A stretch of DNA of 52,720 bases from a virus. Location: the IMG/VR virus record IMGVR_UViG_3300010885_059546, positions 1 through 52,720 of that record. One strand, given 5' to 3'. Below, one piece after another: positions 23,052 to 33,500 of this stretch (positions are counted from its first letter, which is position 1; each line of letters starts with the position of its first letter). The position numbers and the translations under genes are program-made. The notes beneath the pieces are model-generated. The model was not told the DNA's origin, ran no database searches, and saw only the letters and a list, made by a program, of their open reading frames with translations.

Positions 23052-25367
23052 TCAATAAACTCCCATTTTGAATTGAGCCCCGGAGGGTCTTGTCTTCGCC
23101 ATGGAAAATGTGAGATCCGTGCCATTGAATTTAATCATGGCTTTTTCGCTGTAATCATAACTTAAATAGGCTATTCTGTCACCATCAGAAGCGGCCAAAA
23201 GCGTATTAGATCTATCGTCAAAGTTTGATTTTTCGGTATCTTGTACGGATCTGAAAGATAAGGACGAAGAATTTGCGCGTCCAACCTCCCATGTGAGTGA
23301 GGTGTCATTCCAAGCACATATCTCTCCGGAGTTGTTGAACATGAATATTCCATTATTCAAAGCGACGAGCTGACCCTCTAACTTGACCGATCCTATCATA
23401 TCAGGGAGTTTGGTAATTGTTCCGTACGGATCTGAAACTGTTCCTTTTGTTTTGTAGAAATCTGATATTCTAAAAAACTCATTTACTGATGAGTTTCTGA
23501 GAATGTATCCTATTGAGTCTTTCCATGCCGTCCTGTATACGGCGAAATATCCGTTTGTGGCTACTTCGTTATCATCAAAATAAGAGGGATGATCCAATAA
23601 CTCGTCCGCTCCATTCTCGAAACTGGCTGTCGTAAGATCCACGGGGGCAGAAGCCGACTGCGATAGAATGTCGTAGTCTAATCTCTGGGCCAACGCTTGG
23701 TTTTGACTTGGGGTTGTTGCGGATCCTTGACCGAATATGAAGTAGGTTCTGTCTTGCGAATTTAACGCGGCCCAATTCCAAGGTCTGTTGGTTATTGAAT
23801 TTACGTTATCATAATGATCGTCGAATGCATTGTACTTTTTGATATTTATGTTTTTGTCATCTAGTACCGAACCACCCGATGCCCACATTAAAAGAGAATT
23901 GCCCTTGTTTCCCGAGCTAGATGTCCCAGCAAGTGTAAACTCCACATTTCTTCTAAACTCTTTCTTTGCTTTACTGTATGTCCCTTCGAAATAAGGCGCT
24001 TTGTCGTTCTCAACGCCATCCGAACTTGTATTTCCGTACGACAATGGACTCTGAGACAAAAATGAATCACTTCTGTTCAAAGAAAGCGTTTGATTACCCA
24101 GCGTCTTAAAGGTCTCGCTTCCAAGAGCGAATTCATAAGCTTGCAATATGCCGCTACTGTTGCTGTTAAGTGTCTTGAAATTAAATAACCAAAGATTCTT
24201 GGATTCTATTATGTCTATAGAGTCCTTGTATTGGGTTATCCGGTAAGATCCATATTTTGTATCCACACGAAGAATTAAATCGTAGTATCCTCCCAAGCTG
24301 TATGAGGCTCTTGCTACATTAGAGTTCGTGTGAGGCAGATCGTCCCCAAGAGACCAAGTGTACTCTTCTATGGTGTCCATTGGAGTGCCCAAAAGTTCCC
24401 CGCCGTATGTATACCCAAGATTATCAGGGTTTTCTCCGTCTGGAACCTCTATGTTTATGAAAGCGTTTGCGATTGATCTTATCTTCGGGTATATTCCGTT
24501 TGCCAAGTCGCCTTGTCTATAATTCTGGGACGCTCTTGGTATTATCTTTATTGTGGCCTCTTCCGGAGCGTCATTCTTAGCGTTGATTAACTTTTCAAAC
24601 ACCACTTCGTTTTCACCGTATTGGTTCTCCACAGTCAGTTTCACTGTATATAACCCTGGCAAAGTGTATGATTTTGTGATTTTCTTACCTGAAATCTCCA
24701 CGCCGTTTATTACTTGCTCCCTAGAAGTGTATTCTTCCATGGTTTGCGAGACGATCTCTAGAGAATTCGACCCGTCGCCAAAATCCCAAGTGTGTTTGAA
24801 AGGTCCGTCTCCGAGTCTAACACTTTCGTCATTAAATCTGACCTTAAATGAAGGACTTAGCCTCCCGATTGCACTATCCACTGTGAACCAAGCCTTCGGA
24901 GAAAGAACCAATTCGTTTAAGAAGTTTATTCTAGCGGTTATGCTCGTTTCACTTGGAGAGTATTTCGTCCCAACAAATTTTTCTATCTCGACAAGAGCAT
25001 CTTTTAGATAGTTGTGATGAAGGTTAAGCACATTCATCGTAACATTTGTTATTTTTTTAGGTTTTGATATCCCCAGTCCGATGAATTCCGGAAGTAGTTC
25101 CATTTCATTGAAACTTGTAGGCGTTCTTGAGTTATAGTAAAAACTCAATGCTCTCTTGTCTATGTCGCTGCATTGCTCTGTAAGAGTTATGATTCCGGTC
25201 GGCGGAAATTTTTTGATAACCTCATAGTCTCCTTCCACCAATATGCTTGTGTCTCCTGGCTTGTAGTCTTCGAGAAGTCTTACTCTTAAAGAATCATGGA
25301 CCAAGAAAAGATTTTTATCGGTATCCAAAGAATTCGGAAAGTCACTGGGTTTGGGTATGTTTGTCAT
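23052..25367 (-). CDS. tail fibre with two PKD-like domains and a large C-terminal domain
   Basis: This 771-residue protein has GGAGG before the ATG, which overlaps the upstream stop as ATGA. Residues 1-150 resemble the N-terminal domain of its two neighbours ([26 protein letters not shown]). Two PKD-type beta-sandwich domains follow: WDFGDGSNS (about 195) with [13 protein letters not shown], and a second with WSLGDDLP and [13 protein letters not shown]. The C-terminal 380 residues are rich in aromatic, Ser and Asn residues and look like a lectin or propeller-type head ([17 protein letters not shown]). It is expected on the virion surface, where PKD domains act as stalk or sugar-binding modules. 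Confidence 0.75.
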   Translation of the reverse strand: MTNIPKPSDFPNSLDTDKNLFLVHDSLRVRLLEDYKPGDTSILVEGDYEVIKKFPPTGIITLTEQCSDIDKRALSFYYNSRTPTSFNEMELLPEFIGLGISKPKKITNVTMNVLNLHHNYLKDALVEIEKFVGTKYSPSETSITARINFLNELVLSPKAWFTVDSAIGRLSPSFKVRFNDESVRLGDGPFKHTWDFGDGSNSLEIVSQTMEEYTSREQVINGVEISGKKITKSYTLPGLYTVKLTVENQYGENEVVFEKLINAKNDAPEEATIKIIPRASQNYRQGDLANGIYPKIRSIANAFINIEVPDGENPDNLGYTYGGELLGTPMDTIEEYTWSLGDDLPHTNSNVARASYSLGGYYDLILRVDTKYGSYRITQYKDSIDIIESKNLWLFNFKTLNSNSSGILQAYEFALGSETFKTLGNQTLSLNRSDSFLSQSPLSYGNTSSDGVENDKAPYFEGTYSKAKKEFRRNVEFTLAGTSSSGNKGNSLLMWASGGSVLDDKNINIKKYNAFDDHYDNVNSITNRPWNWAALNSQDRTYFIFGQGSATTPSQNQALAQRLDYDILSQSASAPVDLTTASFENGADELLDHPSYFDDNEVATNGYFAVYRTAWKDSIGYILRNSSVNEFFRISDFYKTKGTVSDPYGTITKLPDMIGSVKLEGQLVALNNGIFMFNNSGEICAWNDTSLTWEVGRANSSSLSFRSVQDTEKSNFDDRSNTLLAASDGDRIAYLSYDYSEKAMIKFNGTDLTFSMAKTRPSGAQFKMGVY

Positions 25368-26368
25368 GTTACCTCCAATGACTCGCTCAAAAACACCCTT
25401 CGAATAACATCGCCCGCAAAACCTACTAGTAAGGATGGCTGATATAGTCCTTTTTCAAGGTAGGTCACTTCCACAAAGTGTTTGTTTTTGTCTAACTCTA
25501 CATATTTTTGCATTTCTTTGCCATCTATCTTTACTTTTCCATCAAATACCCAAAAGCGTTGACGAACATCCCCGTCAGTTTGATCCATGAATAGGTAAGT
25601 TTTTGCACCTGTTCTTTTTGCATAGAAGAATGCTTGCTGCTCATCCTTGGAAACTGTTATGTAGTTATTCTTCGTAGATATGCCTTGGGCTCCCGAACTA
25701 GTTATCAGATGAAGTTTGACGGTATACGTACCTTCTCTCGTATAGGTGTGCGTTGGGTTTTGCTCGGTACTTTGCCCTCCGTCTCCGAAGTCCCAAAGGT
25801 ATCTTATTATGTCTCCCTCTGAGAAACTCTGAAATCTCACAGAAACGCCCGGCTTCATCTTCTTGGGGAATGCTCTAAACACCGCCCTTGGCGAAAAAAA
25901 CTTGGTCTCAAGATCCTTTAGTTTCCGGTTCAAAGATCCGCTTTCTGGAAAATCCTTTAACCCAAGTTTTTTCTCTATATTCAACAAGGCATCTTTCACT
26001 GCGTTGTGAGGTTCGGCTGTGACGGCATTGGTTGCCCAAGATCCCGAAGGCCATTGATTTTGCCTCGAACCAGCAAACCCTCTGATCAAACCCTTGAAGG
26101 TCGTTTCTGTTTTCGATTCATAATAAATCAGTTCGGCCTCGCCCGGTCGGCCGGCAGGAGGTCCGACTCTGATCAAACCCTTCCCAGGAAAAGAGGCAGT
26201 GTTCGCTACGATGATCTTCTTTCCATTAAACGGCAGTCCTGCTACAAGTTGAGTTTCCGCGTTGTTCTTGACCTCATAAAGGCTGTCTTTGTCATCCGCA
26301 ACGTCCGGAAAAAGGGACAAGTTGCCCGCAACATAACCCTTGTCCAAACTCGAAACTCGTTCAGCCAT
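25364..26368 (-). CDS. short tail fibre with PKD domain
   Basis: This 334-residue protein is the smallest of three neighbouring related genes. The N-terminal domain (about 1-150) has [18 protein letters not shown] and [18 protein letters not shown], similar to the other two. A clear PKD domain covers about 165-255, with [25 protein letters not shown]. The last 80 residues are a small beta-rich part. Gene overlap at both ends (TAATG and ATGA) ties it tightly into the operon. It may be the branching or base part of a compound fibre. Confidence 0.75.
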   Translation of the reverse strand: MAERVSSLDKGYVAGNLSLFPDVADDKDSLYEVKNNAETQLVAGLPFNGKKIIVANTASFPGKGLIRVGPPAGRPGEAELIYYESKTETTFKGLIRGFAGSRQNQWPSGSWATNAVTAEPHNAVKDALLNIEKKLGLKDFPESGSLNRKLKDLETKFFSPRAVFRAFPKKMKPGVSVRFQSFSEGDIIRYLWDFGDGGQSTEQNPTHTYTREGTYTVKLHLITSSGAQGISTKNNYITVSKDEQQAFFYAKRTGAKTYLFMDQTDGDVRQRFWVFDGKVKIDGKEMQKYVELDKNKHFVEVTYLEKGLYQPSLLVGFAGDVIRRVFLSESLEVT

Positions 26369-27024
26369 TATTGTCTTCCCTCTATTCTAGAATGATTCCT
26401 AGCCTCTATCGTCTGGTTCTGTATCTGCTCCAGAATGCCTATCATCTCTCTTCTGGTGGACGATTGTTCGTCCAATGCCAGAATGCATTTCACAAGTTCC
26501 AGATCGAGAGGCTTCTGCAAAAGAATTCTGAGTTGAAGTTCTTGTGCAAAATTCTCGTTCCAGAATTGGGCGTTGGATTCAGGATCGTCGTATCTTCTTA
26601 GGGGCTCTATCTTTTCCAGCTGCTGGTAAGCACTCATGAAAAAACTCATTTCCTCTTCGGTTTCTTTGAGTTTCTTCTTCATTTCGTGGATCGAGTCCAA
26701 AAGCGAATCCTTTTTCCGAGCCAACTTCCTTTTTTGAATGGATTTGTACTCCCTATCTAGTTCATTTTTTGCTTTCTTTTTTTCCAATGCCGCCGTTTTC
26801 AGATCGATAATTTTACCTTCGTCCTCCGCCTCTTCTATCCCCAAATTCATAGATTTTAGCGAACTTCTTCTTGCATCTATCTCTCTGAGGCACTTCTGGA
26901 GTTTGGCTTGGGTGGTCAACTCCTTGCCCAAGATGAAATGCTTTAATTGATAAAATGTATGTCTTGTTGAGACGGGTCTACTTTCGACCAACTCGCACGC
27001 TTTTTGATAAATTTCACTTGACAT
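26368..27024 (-). CDS. coiled-coil hypothetical protein, first gene of the fibre operon
   Basis: This 218-residue protein has AAAGGAAGG before the ATG. Residues about 40-140 are a long, very charged coiled coil ([19 protein letters not shown]). The first 35 residues and the last 70 are helical as well ([17 protein letters not shown]). It opens the operon with three fibre genes and may be a fibre chaperone or a structural linker. No family is recognised. Confidence 0.6.
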   Translation of the reverse strand: MSSEIYQKACELVESRPVSTRHTFYQLKHFILGKELTTQAKLQKCLREIDARRSSLKSMNLGIEEAEDEGKIIDLKTAALEKKKAKNELDREYKSIQKRKLARKKDSLLDSIHEMKKKLKETEEEMSFFMSAYQQLEKIEPLRRYDDPESNAQFWNENFAQELQLRILLQKPLDLELVKCILALDEQSSTRREMIGILEQIQNQTIEARNHSRIEGRQ

Positions 27025-27046
27025 ATAGCCTTCCTTTCATTAGTCT
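27018..27046 (+). promoter_or_regulatory. possible sigma-70-like promoter
   Basis: A perfect -35 box TTGACA is followed after 17 bases by TAGTCT. It starts inside the first codons of the divergent minus-strand gene and points to the deoxyribosyltransferase-like gene. Confidence 0.3.
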
Positions 27047-27097
27047 CTAGTCTTAGTAGAGGACTTTCCCGTTAGAATTTGAAATAAAGGACCCCCC

Positions 27098-27661
27098 TTG
27101 AACAGGCTGAAAAATCAAAGAGTTTACTTGGCTGGGGCGATGGACAGGGTTCCCGACAGAGGCGCCGGATGGCGTGCCAATATAACTCCCTTCCTAGAGG
27201 AGAAAGGCTCGGTAGTCTTCAACCCCCTCAACAAGCCGAGCGATATCGGACTTGAGGATGAGGACTCCCATGTTCTCAAGAAACTCCTTAAGGAAAAGGG
27301 CAACTATGATGAGTTTTCCAATATCATGAAGACGGTCAGAGCCATAGATTTGAGACTTGTTGACATAAGCGACTTTTTGGTTGTAAACCTTGATCTAAAT
27401 ACTCATCCATGCGGCACGCTCGAGGAAATTTTCCTTGCGAACAGATCCAAGAAGCCGGTGGTGGTGCACATGGAGCAAGGAAAGAGACACACTCCCGACT
27501 GGCTTTTTGGAACGCTCCCCCACAGCATGTTTTTCTCCACTTGGGAGGAGGTAAAGAACTATCTCTCCCATATCGATAATGATACTTTTATAAATTCCGA
27601 GGGTCGGTGGAGGTTTTTTAGTGACCGGCCACGCCAAAGTTTGGCGCACCATCCTGCATAA
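27098..27661 (+). CDS. nucleoside 2-deoxyribosyltransferase-like protein
   Basis: The start is a TTG with AAAGGA upstream; the first ATG (27140) would cut off the YLAGAMD motif (10-16), so TTG is preferred. The 187-residue Rossmann-like protein has GWRANITPFLEEKG (24-37) with NPLNKP, then DISDFLVVNLD (89-99) and CGTLEEIFLAN (105-115). G106-T107 and E109/E110 match the catalytic region of the family, which swaps bases between deoxynucleosides or hydrolyses nucleoside phosphates. In phages it could help make modified or salvaged nucleotides. It is a single plus-strand gene. Confidence 0.7.
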   Translation: MNRLKNQRVYLAGAMDRVPDRGAGWRANITPFLEEKGSVVFNPLNKPSDIGLEDEDSHVLKKLLKEKGNYDEFSNIMKTVRAIDLRLVDISDFLVVNLDLNTHPCGTLEEIFLANRSKKPVVVHMEQGKRHTPDWLFGTLPHSMFFSTWEEVKNYLSHIDNDTFINSEGRWRFFSDRPRQSLAHHPA

Positions 27662-28225
27662 TCAGCAGATCTTGATTCCAAGTATGGCCTTAAAATTCGC
27701 CCCCTTATCTGTCGCTTCCATGGCCCAAAACTCCCTAGAAATTTTTAGAGGGTTTTCCGAAAGATTTCCAATTTCAAAAAAGAACTCCTTGTTCAAAAGT
27801 ATCCCGTTGAGTGTACATTCGTCGAATGTGCTTAATATTCTTGTAGGAATTCCTTGCCTATCAAAATTTATTACAATCGGGAAAAGCACGTCCTTCGGAC
27901 TAGAGATCCATTTGGAGTACTTATACTGAATGTTTTTGGGCACCCAAGCACCCTCTACGACAAGCATATTCCACCCAGATGAAGCGTGTTTCATGCCATT
28001 GTTGATCAAAGATGTAACAGTCTGACCTCCCCTAAATGCGGGACAAACTTCTCTCATCTCTTCTAGTTGAGGCTTTTTTATTCTCTTCTCGACAGAACAT
28101 ATTATTTTCGCATCTTCGCGATAATTGTTCTTTATTGAACGCACAGTTCCCTTGAGCCTTCCTATATTTGGCTCGGGGGATATTATTACAAAGTTTATGT
28201 CTGGAGTGTCTTTTGGAAAGAACAT
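27662..28225 (-). CDS. putative glycosyltransferase-like protein
   Basis: This 187-residue protein begins with a GT-A-like strand and helix (NFVIISPEPNIGRLKGTV, SIKNNYREDAKIICSV). It has MLVVEGAWVP where a classical DxD motif would sit, so metal-dependent activity is doubtful. No ribosome site is seen before the ATG. It follows the Pro/Thr-tailed fibre with a 20-base gap and ends where the plus-strand gene ends. The fold call is tentative; modification of the neighbouring fibre is an inference from position. Confidence 0.4.
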   Translation of the reverse strand: MFFPKDTPDINFVIISPEPNIGRLKGTVRSIKNNYREDAKIICSVEKRIKKPQLEEMREVCPAFRGGQTVTSLINNGMKHASSGWNMLVVEGAWVPKNIQYKYSKWISSPKDVLFPIVINFDRQGIPTRILSTFDECTLNGILLNKEFFFEIGNLSENPLKISREFWAMEATDKGANFKAILGIKIC

Positions 28226-28245
28226 GATCTATCAACTGGGTTCGA

Positions 28246-29313
28246 TTAGGTGGGCGTGGGCGTGGGCGAAGTTGTCGGAGTAGGAGAAGCCGTTCTGGTG
28301 GGCGTAGGAGAAGCCGTTCTGGTGGGCGTAGGAGTGTTAGTTGGAGTTCGGGTTGGCCATGGAGTGCGAGTCGGGGTATGCGAAGGCCATGGGGTGCGTG
28401 AAGGGGTAGGTGTAGGCCCGGTTCCCGAAGGCGTTGGCGAAAGCGATGGCGTAGGAGTCGCACCAGTTCCGGATGGTGGTGGTGGTGGGCTCATGGGAAA
28501 CAAATAGGCTTCATCAAAGTCTATTCTGATCACATCGTAATTCGTCAATTCCCTATTTAATTCAAAGACTCCCGTTGTGTGGTCTTGGCTTTTTATATAT
28601 GTCGGAATCCACGGAGCATTTGGATCGCTGTAATCAGGTACGTCGACTCCCACCTTCGTCAATCTGAAACCATTTACATATACACGAAGCGAATCCTCCT
28701 CAAAAGGAGTATTAATGGCAGTCGTCTTGAAGATCTTGTAAGTTGGAGCGGAAGGAATGTCATATGCAGGCATGAAATCGTAGTGATGCTTATGCGCTGC
28801 TTCCGGAGGAAATATAGAGTGGGCTTTTAATATGTCTGGAGCTTCAAAGTCAAAGAAAATAGTTGGAGAGTTTCTTATTCGCAGCGTGCCGTTAGTACTG
28901 TTGGGGAACAGCACGAAATTTCCTATGGTCGGGAGAGTGTCTTCTATCTCGATCTCCAACTTATTCGATCCCTTGGCGATCTCGGACAACTTGCTTCTTT
29001 CCTCCGAAGTCATCCTCACGTAATCCATACCGTCTGGGCCCGTCCCGTCCGAATGGTGCCCTATATTGTGAAGTGACTTGTCCACGGCCCCAGCCTTTAT
29101 GTCACCCGAATCTTTCAAAGACGCGTCCAGCCTATTGCTAAGCGACCCAGCGGTTCCGCAAGAACCACGCAGTATGTCCGTATTAGCATCAACTTGAATG
29201 TTAACTAAACCAATCCTTGTCAGTATGTTCTGCAAGGGAAGGTTATCATAGAGGTAGTGATATGGCTGATTGGCTTCATATGTTACTTCTGGAATGCTGT
29301 TAATCTGGGGCAT
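28246..29313 (-). CDS. fibre-like protein with Pro/Thr/Ser mucin-like tail
   Basis: This 355-residue protein has AAGGA before the ATG. The first 280 residues are a beta-rich structural part ([29 protein letters not shown]). The last 75 residues are almost only Pro, Thr, Ser, Gly and Arg in repeats of the type [11 protein letters not shown]. Such tails are extended and in other organisms are O-glycosylated. It sits in the tail operon before a glycosyltransferase-like gene. It is most likely a virion surface protein; glycosylation is speculative. Confidence 0.65.
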   Translation of the reverse strand: MPQINSIPEVTYEANQPYHYLYDNLPLQNILTRIGLVNIQVDANTDILRGSCGTAGSLSNRLDASLKDSGDIKAGAVDKSLHNIGHHSDGTGPDGMDYVRMTSEERSKLSEIAKGSNKLEIEIEDTLPTIGNFVLFPNSTNGTLRIRNSPTIFFDFEAPDILKAHSIFPPEAAHKHHYDFMPAYDIPSAPTYKIFKTTAINTPFEEDSLRVYVNGFRLTKVGVDVPDYSDPNAPWIPTYIKSQDHTTGVFELNRELTNYDVIRIDFDEAYLFPMSPPPPPSGTGATPTPSLSPTPSGTGPTPTPSRTPWPSHTPTRTPWPTRTPTNTPTPTRTASPTPTRTASPTPTTSPTPTPT

Positions 29314-29319
29314 TTTTCC

Positions 29320-29811
29320 TTACCTCTTTAGTTTCCACAGATTATATAGGTCTAGTTCAAGAAAACTGCTCCACTCCTCTTCTTCGTCCGAATCTGCCTC
29401 TCTAGACCATTCAAGGACAGCCCGCCAGTCATCGCCGTAGTCTCCAAGTATCTCATCGCCCTTCTTTGCATCCTTGATAAAATGGTATACACACACCATT
29501 TCTCCATTTTTCTTAATGTACCTTATTTCTACGTTCTGATCCTTTTTTTCATTGGCGTGGTTTACCATTCCTCCGTAGCCCATGGGGATTATGTGCTTCT
29601 TAAATGAATCTGCATAATCCGCAGCAAACTTAAATGTATTGGCGTACGAGGTGCAGTGGTCGGCTGGAGAGTCTCTATCCACTAAGACACCTATCACCTC
29701 CAAGTGACTGCCTTTTTTTATTTCCTCGGAGGCAAAAAGTCCCAAGCCGGCATTTAGTTGAAGAGACTCTTTGACATAGAATCTTTTATCTTTTTCTTCA
29801 ATGCTAATCAA
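29320..29811 (-). CDS. SET-domain protein (putative protein lysine methyltransferase)
   Basis: A TTG start is supported by AAGGAGG six bases before it, and overlaps the upstream gene. The 163-residue protein shows the SET-domain blocks in order: AGLGLFASEEIKKGS (21-35), GMVNHANEKKDQNVE (81-95, with the NH and NV signatures) and KKGDEILGDYGDDW (116-129, with the catalytic-type Tyr125). An acidic tail follows. SET enzymes use S-adenosylmethionine to methylate lysines. It lies between two small tail genes, so the target may be a virion protein such as a neighbour, or a host protein. The fold is quite clear; activity is inferred. Confidence 0.75.
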   Translation of the reverse strand: MISIEEKDKRFYVKESLQLNAGLGLFASEEIKKGSHLEVIGVLVDRDSPADHCTSYANTFKFAADYADSFKKHIIPMGYGGMVNHANEKKDQNVEIRYIKKNGEMVCVYHFIKDAKKGDEILGDYGDDWRAVLEWSREADSDEEEEWSSFLELDLYNLWKLKR

Positions 29812-30052
29812 TGAAACCCTCCTTCAGTGCGTCGTTAACTTGCTTCATTGTCGGCCTATATCCGAGATGCTCTGCAAGACAGTCCAAGAAGTGGTTTTTT
29901 ATGTCCGAATGAACGGCTTTCATCATACTTTTGTTAGGTGCATACTGGTTCACTTGATCCAAAGCTTCGTCATCCAGAGCCCAATCAAAAATATCATCTC
30001 CGATCATCAGCACTTTCTGGTCTCCGACCTGGTTTATGCTGAATTTTTTCAT
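29804..30052 (-). CDS. small hypothetical protein in the tail operon
   Basis: This 82-residue protein starts in an ATGA overlap with the upstream gene. It has an N-terminal beta part (KVLMIGDDIFDWALDD) and a helical C-terminus (KQVNDALKEGF). It precedes the SET gene, which starts inside its last codons. A partner role with the SET protein is possible. No family is recognised. Confidence 0.55.
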   Translation of the reverse strand: MKKFSINQVGDQKVLMIGDDIFDWALDDEALDQVNQYAPNKSMMKAVHSDIKNHFLDCLAEHLGYRPTMKQVNDALKEGFID

Positions 30053-30522
30053 ATAAACGAAAGCCGCCAGTTAAATGTTATCTGGGTCTGGGCTGTCTTG
30101 GATATGCCCGGGAAAGTAGCCATACTATAAAGGTTACCGTTCTGCATCATTAAGGCCATTTCGTTAAGATCATATCCATTGCCTTCGTCAAAGGATACGA
30201 CCGATGTGAATATGACTTGCGTACCTGTGGCCGCATCTATATTTGCGACTACTGGCTTGTTGACTCTCGCCGCGCCGAACAAACCGTTTCTATCAGCAGA
30301 CACGACCTTAGGCGAACCTCCGGTCGTTCCGCCGTCACCGAATATCATTCGATTCACGAAGAAATCGAAGTCGTCGCCTATCATGTTAGCGAGAGATAGA
30401 GCCAAGGCCTCCCTCCCGGTTTGTAATATCGTGTTCCTAAATTCTATTACTTCCTTTGCGCCGTCCTTACGCTCCACAATTGCTTGCACGTCGCCCTTGC
30501 ATTTCATTCTTTCTTCGTTCAT
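30049..30522 (-). CDS. tail/baseplate structural protein
   Basis: This 157-residue protein has AGAGGAAAT before the ATG and overlaps the upstream gene as ATGA. FRNTILQTGREALALSL (about 28-44), RMIFGDGGTTGGSP (about 58-71) and a C-terminal NEMALMMQNGNLYSMATFPG form a pattern I recall from virion proteins of T4-like phages infecting marine hosts. It directly follows the gp7-like wedge, so a baseplate-fibre link is likely. I know no named family. Confidence 0.55.
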   Translation of the reverse strand: MNEERMKCKGDVQAIVERKDGAKEVIEFRNTILQTGREALALSLANMIGDDFDFFVNRMIFGDGGTTGGSPKVVSADRNGLFGAARVNKPVVANIDAATGTQVIFTSVVSFDEGNGYDLNEMALMMQNGNLYSMATFPGISKTAQTQITFNWRLSFI

Positions 30523-33500
30523 ATTTCCTCTCTGTATTCTATTTGGAATTCTATATTCTCGTTTTGTCCCACCATGTCTACTGTTTCTCCCGAATTGGCC
30601 GAATTCAGCACTGTCAAGGTTCCCGCCAAGGCGTTGTCTTGGGAAACTTTAATCGTGCCTTTTCCGGATCGGTCTACGAATTCGAAGACATTGCCGGATA
30701 CGGATGGAATCTGCCTTTCAGCCACCGAAAGGCCGCGCTTCGAGAATTTGTAGATCGAGAAGGTAGCATTTTGGCCGTCCAAGGTAAAACTCTCCATAGG
30801 TCCGTTAAGGATCAATGTGGAGCCGTCTATCTCCGCAATAGAATAGTATTTTTGATCAAATAACACTAAGAAGTTTTCTTTTACGTTATCCGACCTTATA
30901 TTGTCCGGGTTTTTGTTGGCCCCATTAGATATAGAAAGATCTTTTTCTATGTTGGACTCAGCCTCTAGCACAATTCCCTCATAACCAAACTGCCCAACCT
31001 TGTTTTCCATTATTCTTCTGTAGACTTTGATATTTTCTCCGCCGACTGATCCCTCGTTGTAACCCTCAATATAAAATCCATTTTCGCCCGTCTTGAATGA
31101 CTTTATTTTGTATCTTTTCATTGCGGCTGGCAATCCAATATAGACATAATCCCCTATTTCTAAAACATCCCTCATATTCATTACTGGATAGTTAATTTCA
31201 ACAAATCCGTAACTCGCAGTGTTTTTTGTGCCCGAAATAGAACTTTTGACAATTTTGGTCCCGTCACTGAGCTCCCAGCCAGATATCGGACTTATTGATG
31301 TTTCCTCTGAAAGAAGCAAAGATCCGTCTGGCATTATGTTCTGAACCGCATATTCCTTGTCTTGATGTCTGAACACCCATATGGCAGCCTCAGAAAGGCC
31401 TTCATCGACGTCATGCTGCGTCGTTATCCCGAGCATCCAGAAGTCTGCGTCTTCGTCGCTGAATGTGATTCGATTGGATTGTGTTATGTCCACGTTCAAA
31501 TCGGCAATCTTGTTGGATATTCTATACTCGAACAACGGACCCACAGACATGTCGTCTACTATGCCGTAAATTTCTGCGGAATTTCTACTGAAGTTTGAAA
31601 TCGTATAGTTCTTGACTGTTTTTCCGAGTACTTCAAGAAGATTTTCGCTCTCAAAGGGATCTAAATCTGGATACTGGGTGTTTATGTTAATGGCTTCAAA
31701 TATTTGAGTTTTGTTCTTGAATAACGGATCGTTTAAGTCGTCTTCTGTGCTTATCCCTGAGGGCTGCAAGACCACCCTCTTGTTACGCATAATCCCCGAT
31801 CCGTTCGTAATTGCCATCGTCATGTCCGCTAGTGCGTTTCTCTTTATGTTCTGCATCTCCCGTTTGTCCATGTCCCTGTTAAATACATGTTGTCCCTCTC
31901 CCGCAAGAATCACGTCCTCTGCTGCGTAAGTCACTAAAGCCTCTATTTTCTCCTCGTTCGGCTTCACAAACTCGCTGATGGACCCAGAAAAATTGAATGA
32001 ATGTATGACTGCATGCATGGGCATGAATTCTTCTGCTACCCGTTTGGCTTCTTGGAGGCTTTCGTCGGACAAGCTCTCCACCTCAAGATCAAGGCTATAT
32101 TTGCTGCTTTGGCACTGCCCACAAGGGTCAATAAATTCTTTGTCTATGTCACAAGGATCCATGCTGTCTCGTTTGGATCCGTTGTACTCGTCCATATTGT
32201 ATGCGTTTTCGCTATACGGGAACTCTGTCCTGATCCTTCCCCATATTATTGGGTCTGCGAGCGGATGTCTTACTGGAATAAGAAGATCAAAAAGATCGTC
32301 GTCTTCTTCTATCAAGCGCGTGTTCCAATTCTTTAGAGGATATGCTTGCTTCCTTTCGTCTCTATCATCCATCAAAGGCAACTGCCTTATGTATTCCTCT
32401 ATATTTCTCTCACTTGATGGAATTTGTCGAGTCTTGTACAGCACTCGTATTGAATCACCCTTTTTGAGCCCATCCCCAATCCAAGTCATTTGCCCATTCG
32501 AAAAAGTCACATATGACTCGCTCCAGCCTGCGGGAGCAACTTCCGGCTTGAGATCTTCCCATTCTGACCCAGCCTTTCTTATCCAAAGCCCGAAATCTGA
32601 GTCGCCTTCCGGAGTGATTCCTAAATCAAGAACGATATTCTTTGAAAGATCAAAAACATTGGATCCCGAATAATCAAAGCTTTCTTGAAATGTATATTTT
32701 GATACTATCTGCCACAACTTAGTGATTTTCAAAAACTTCATGCCCGCGTCTGAAAAGGCTTCTCTGAGCCCTACCACGCTCCCCTTCTTCTTAAAGTTAG
32801 GAATGGCTTTTTTTATCTGTCTTCTCCACAACGTCGGATCACTAGACTTCAAGTTCAAATTGAACATGTTTGCAAGCAATGGAAGGAGTTGTTCGTGCGT
32901 CGCGTTAGAATCCAATAGATCTATTATCTGGTTTGCCATGTCTTCCAAAGAAGTGAAACCAGCAGCTACGGCACCGTTCAAGCCTCGCATTACCTTTGGA
33001 GTTAGATCCGTGTCCGATATTACCGTCTTGAACATATCTGGGGTGTATCGCTCAAGAAGCGTGTCGTACTTGTTAGGATTTGTGAAGTGGGTCGGTATAC
33101 TGGTCGTCACTAAAGTGCTACCATCTAACGAGAAAAACATATGAGCTGAAACAACATCCCCAGCCAGATTGGGCATCCACGACCAACATATAAAATAGTC
33201 ACCTTCCCTGCACCCGTTCGTGTCCCATTCCAAAATGAACTTGCCCTCCACGACTTCATTTCCACTTTCGTACGGAACGAGTATGTTGTCTTGCTCTGTT
33301 TTAGTTTTTAATTCATTCGGAACCATTTGCGGGTTCAACCACGCCGGAAACAGTTCATTGGTTTCTGGGTCCGTGTATCCTCCGAAAACCTTAACCGCAA
33401 CAGCCTCTTTGTAAAAAAACTGAGATGCCATCTTGGATGCATCTAGTCTGTTCTTTAAAAGCCTAAGACTCTCCAGTGACTTTTCTGTCGGAGCAGCAAC

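Noticed and set aside
19341-26368. Diversity-generating retroelement acting on the fibre genes
   Set aside because: No reverse transcriptase or template/variable repeat pair is visible in the window.
27632-27646. Palindrome CGCCAAA-G-TTTGGCG near the end of the deoxyribosyltransferase-like gene
   Set aside because: It lies in coding sequence, has a one-base spacer and no T-run, so I do not call it a terminator.
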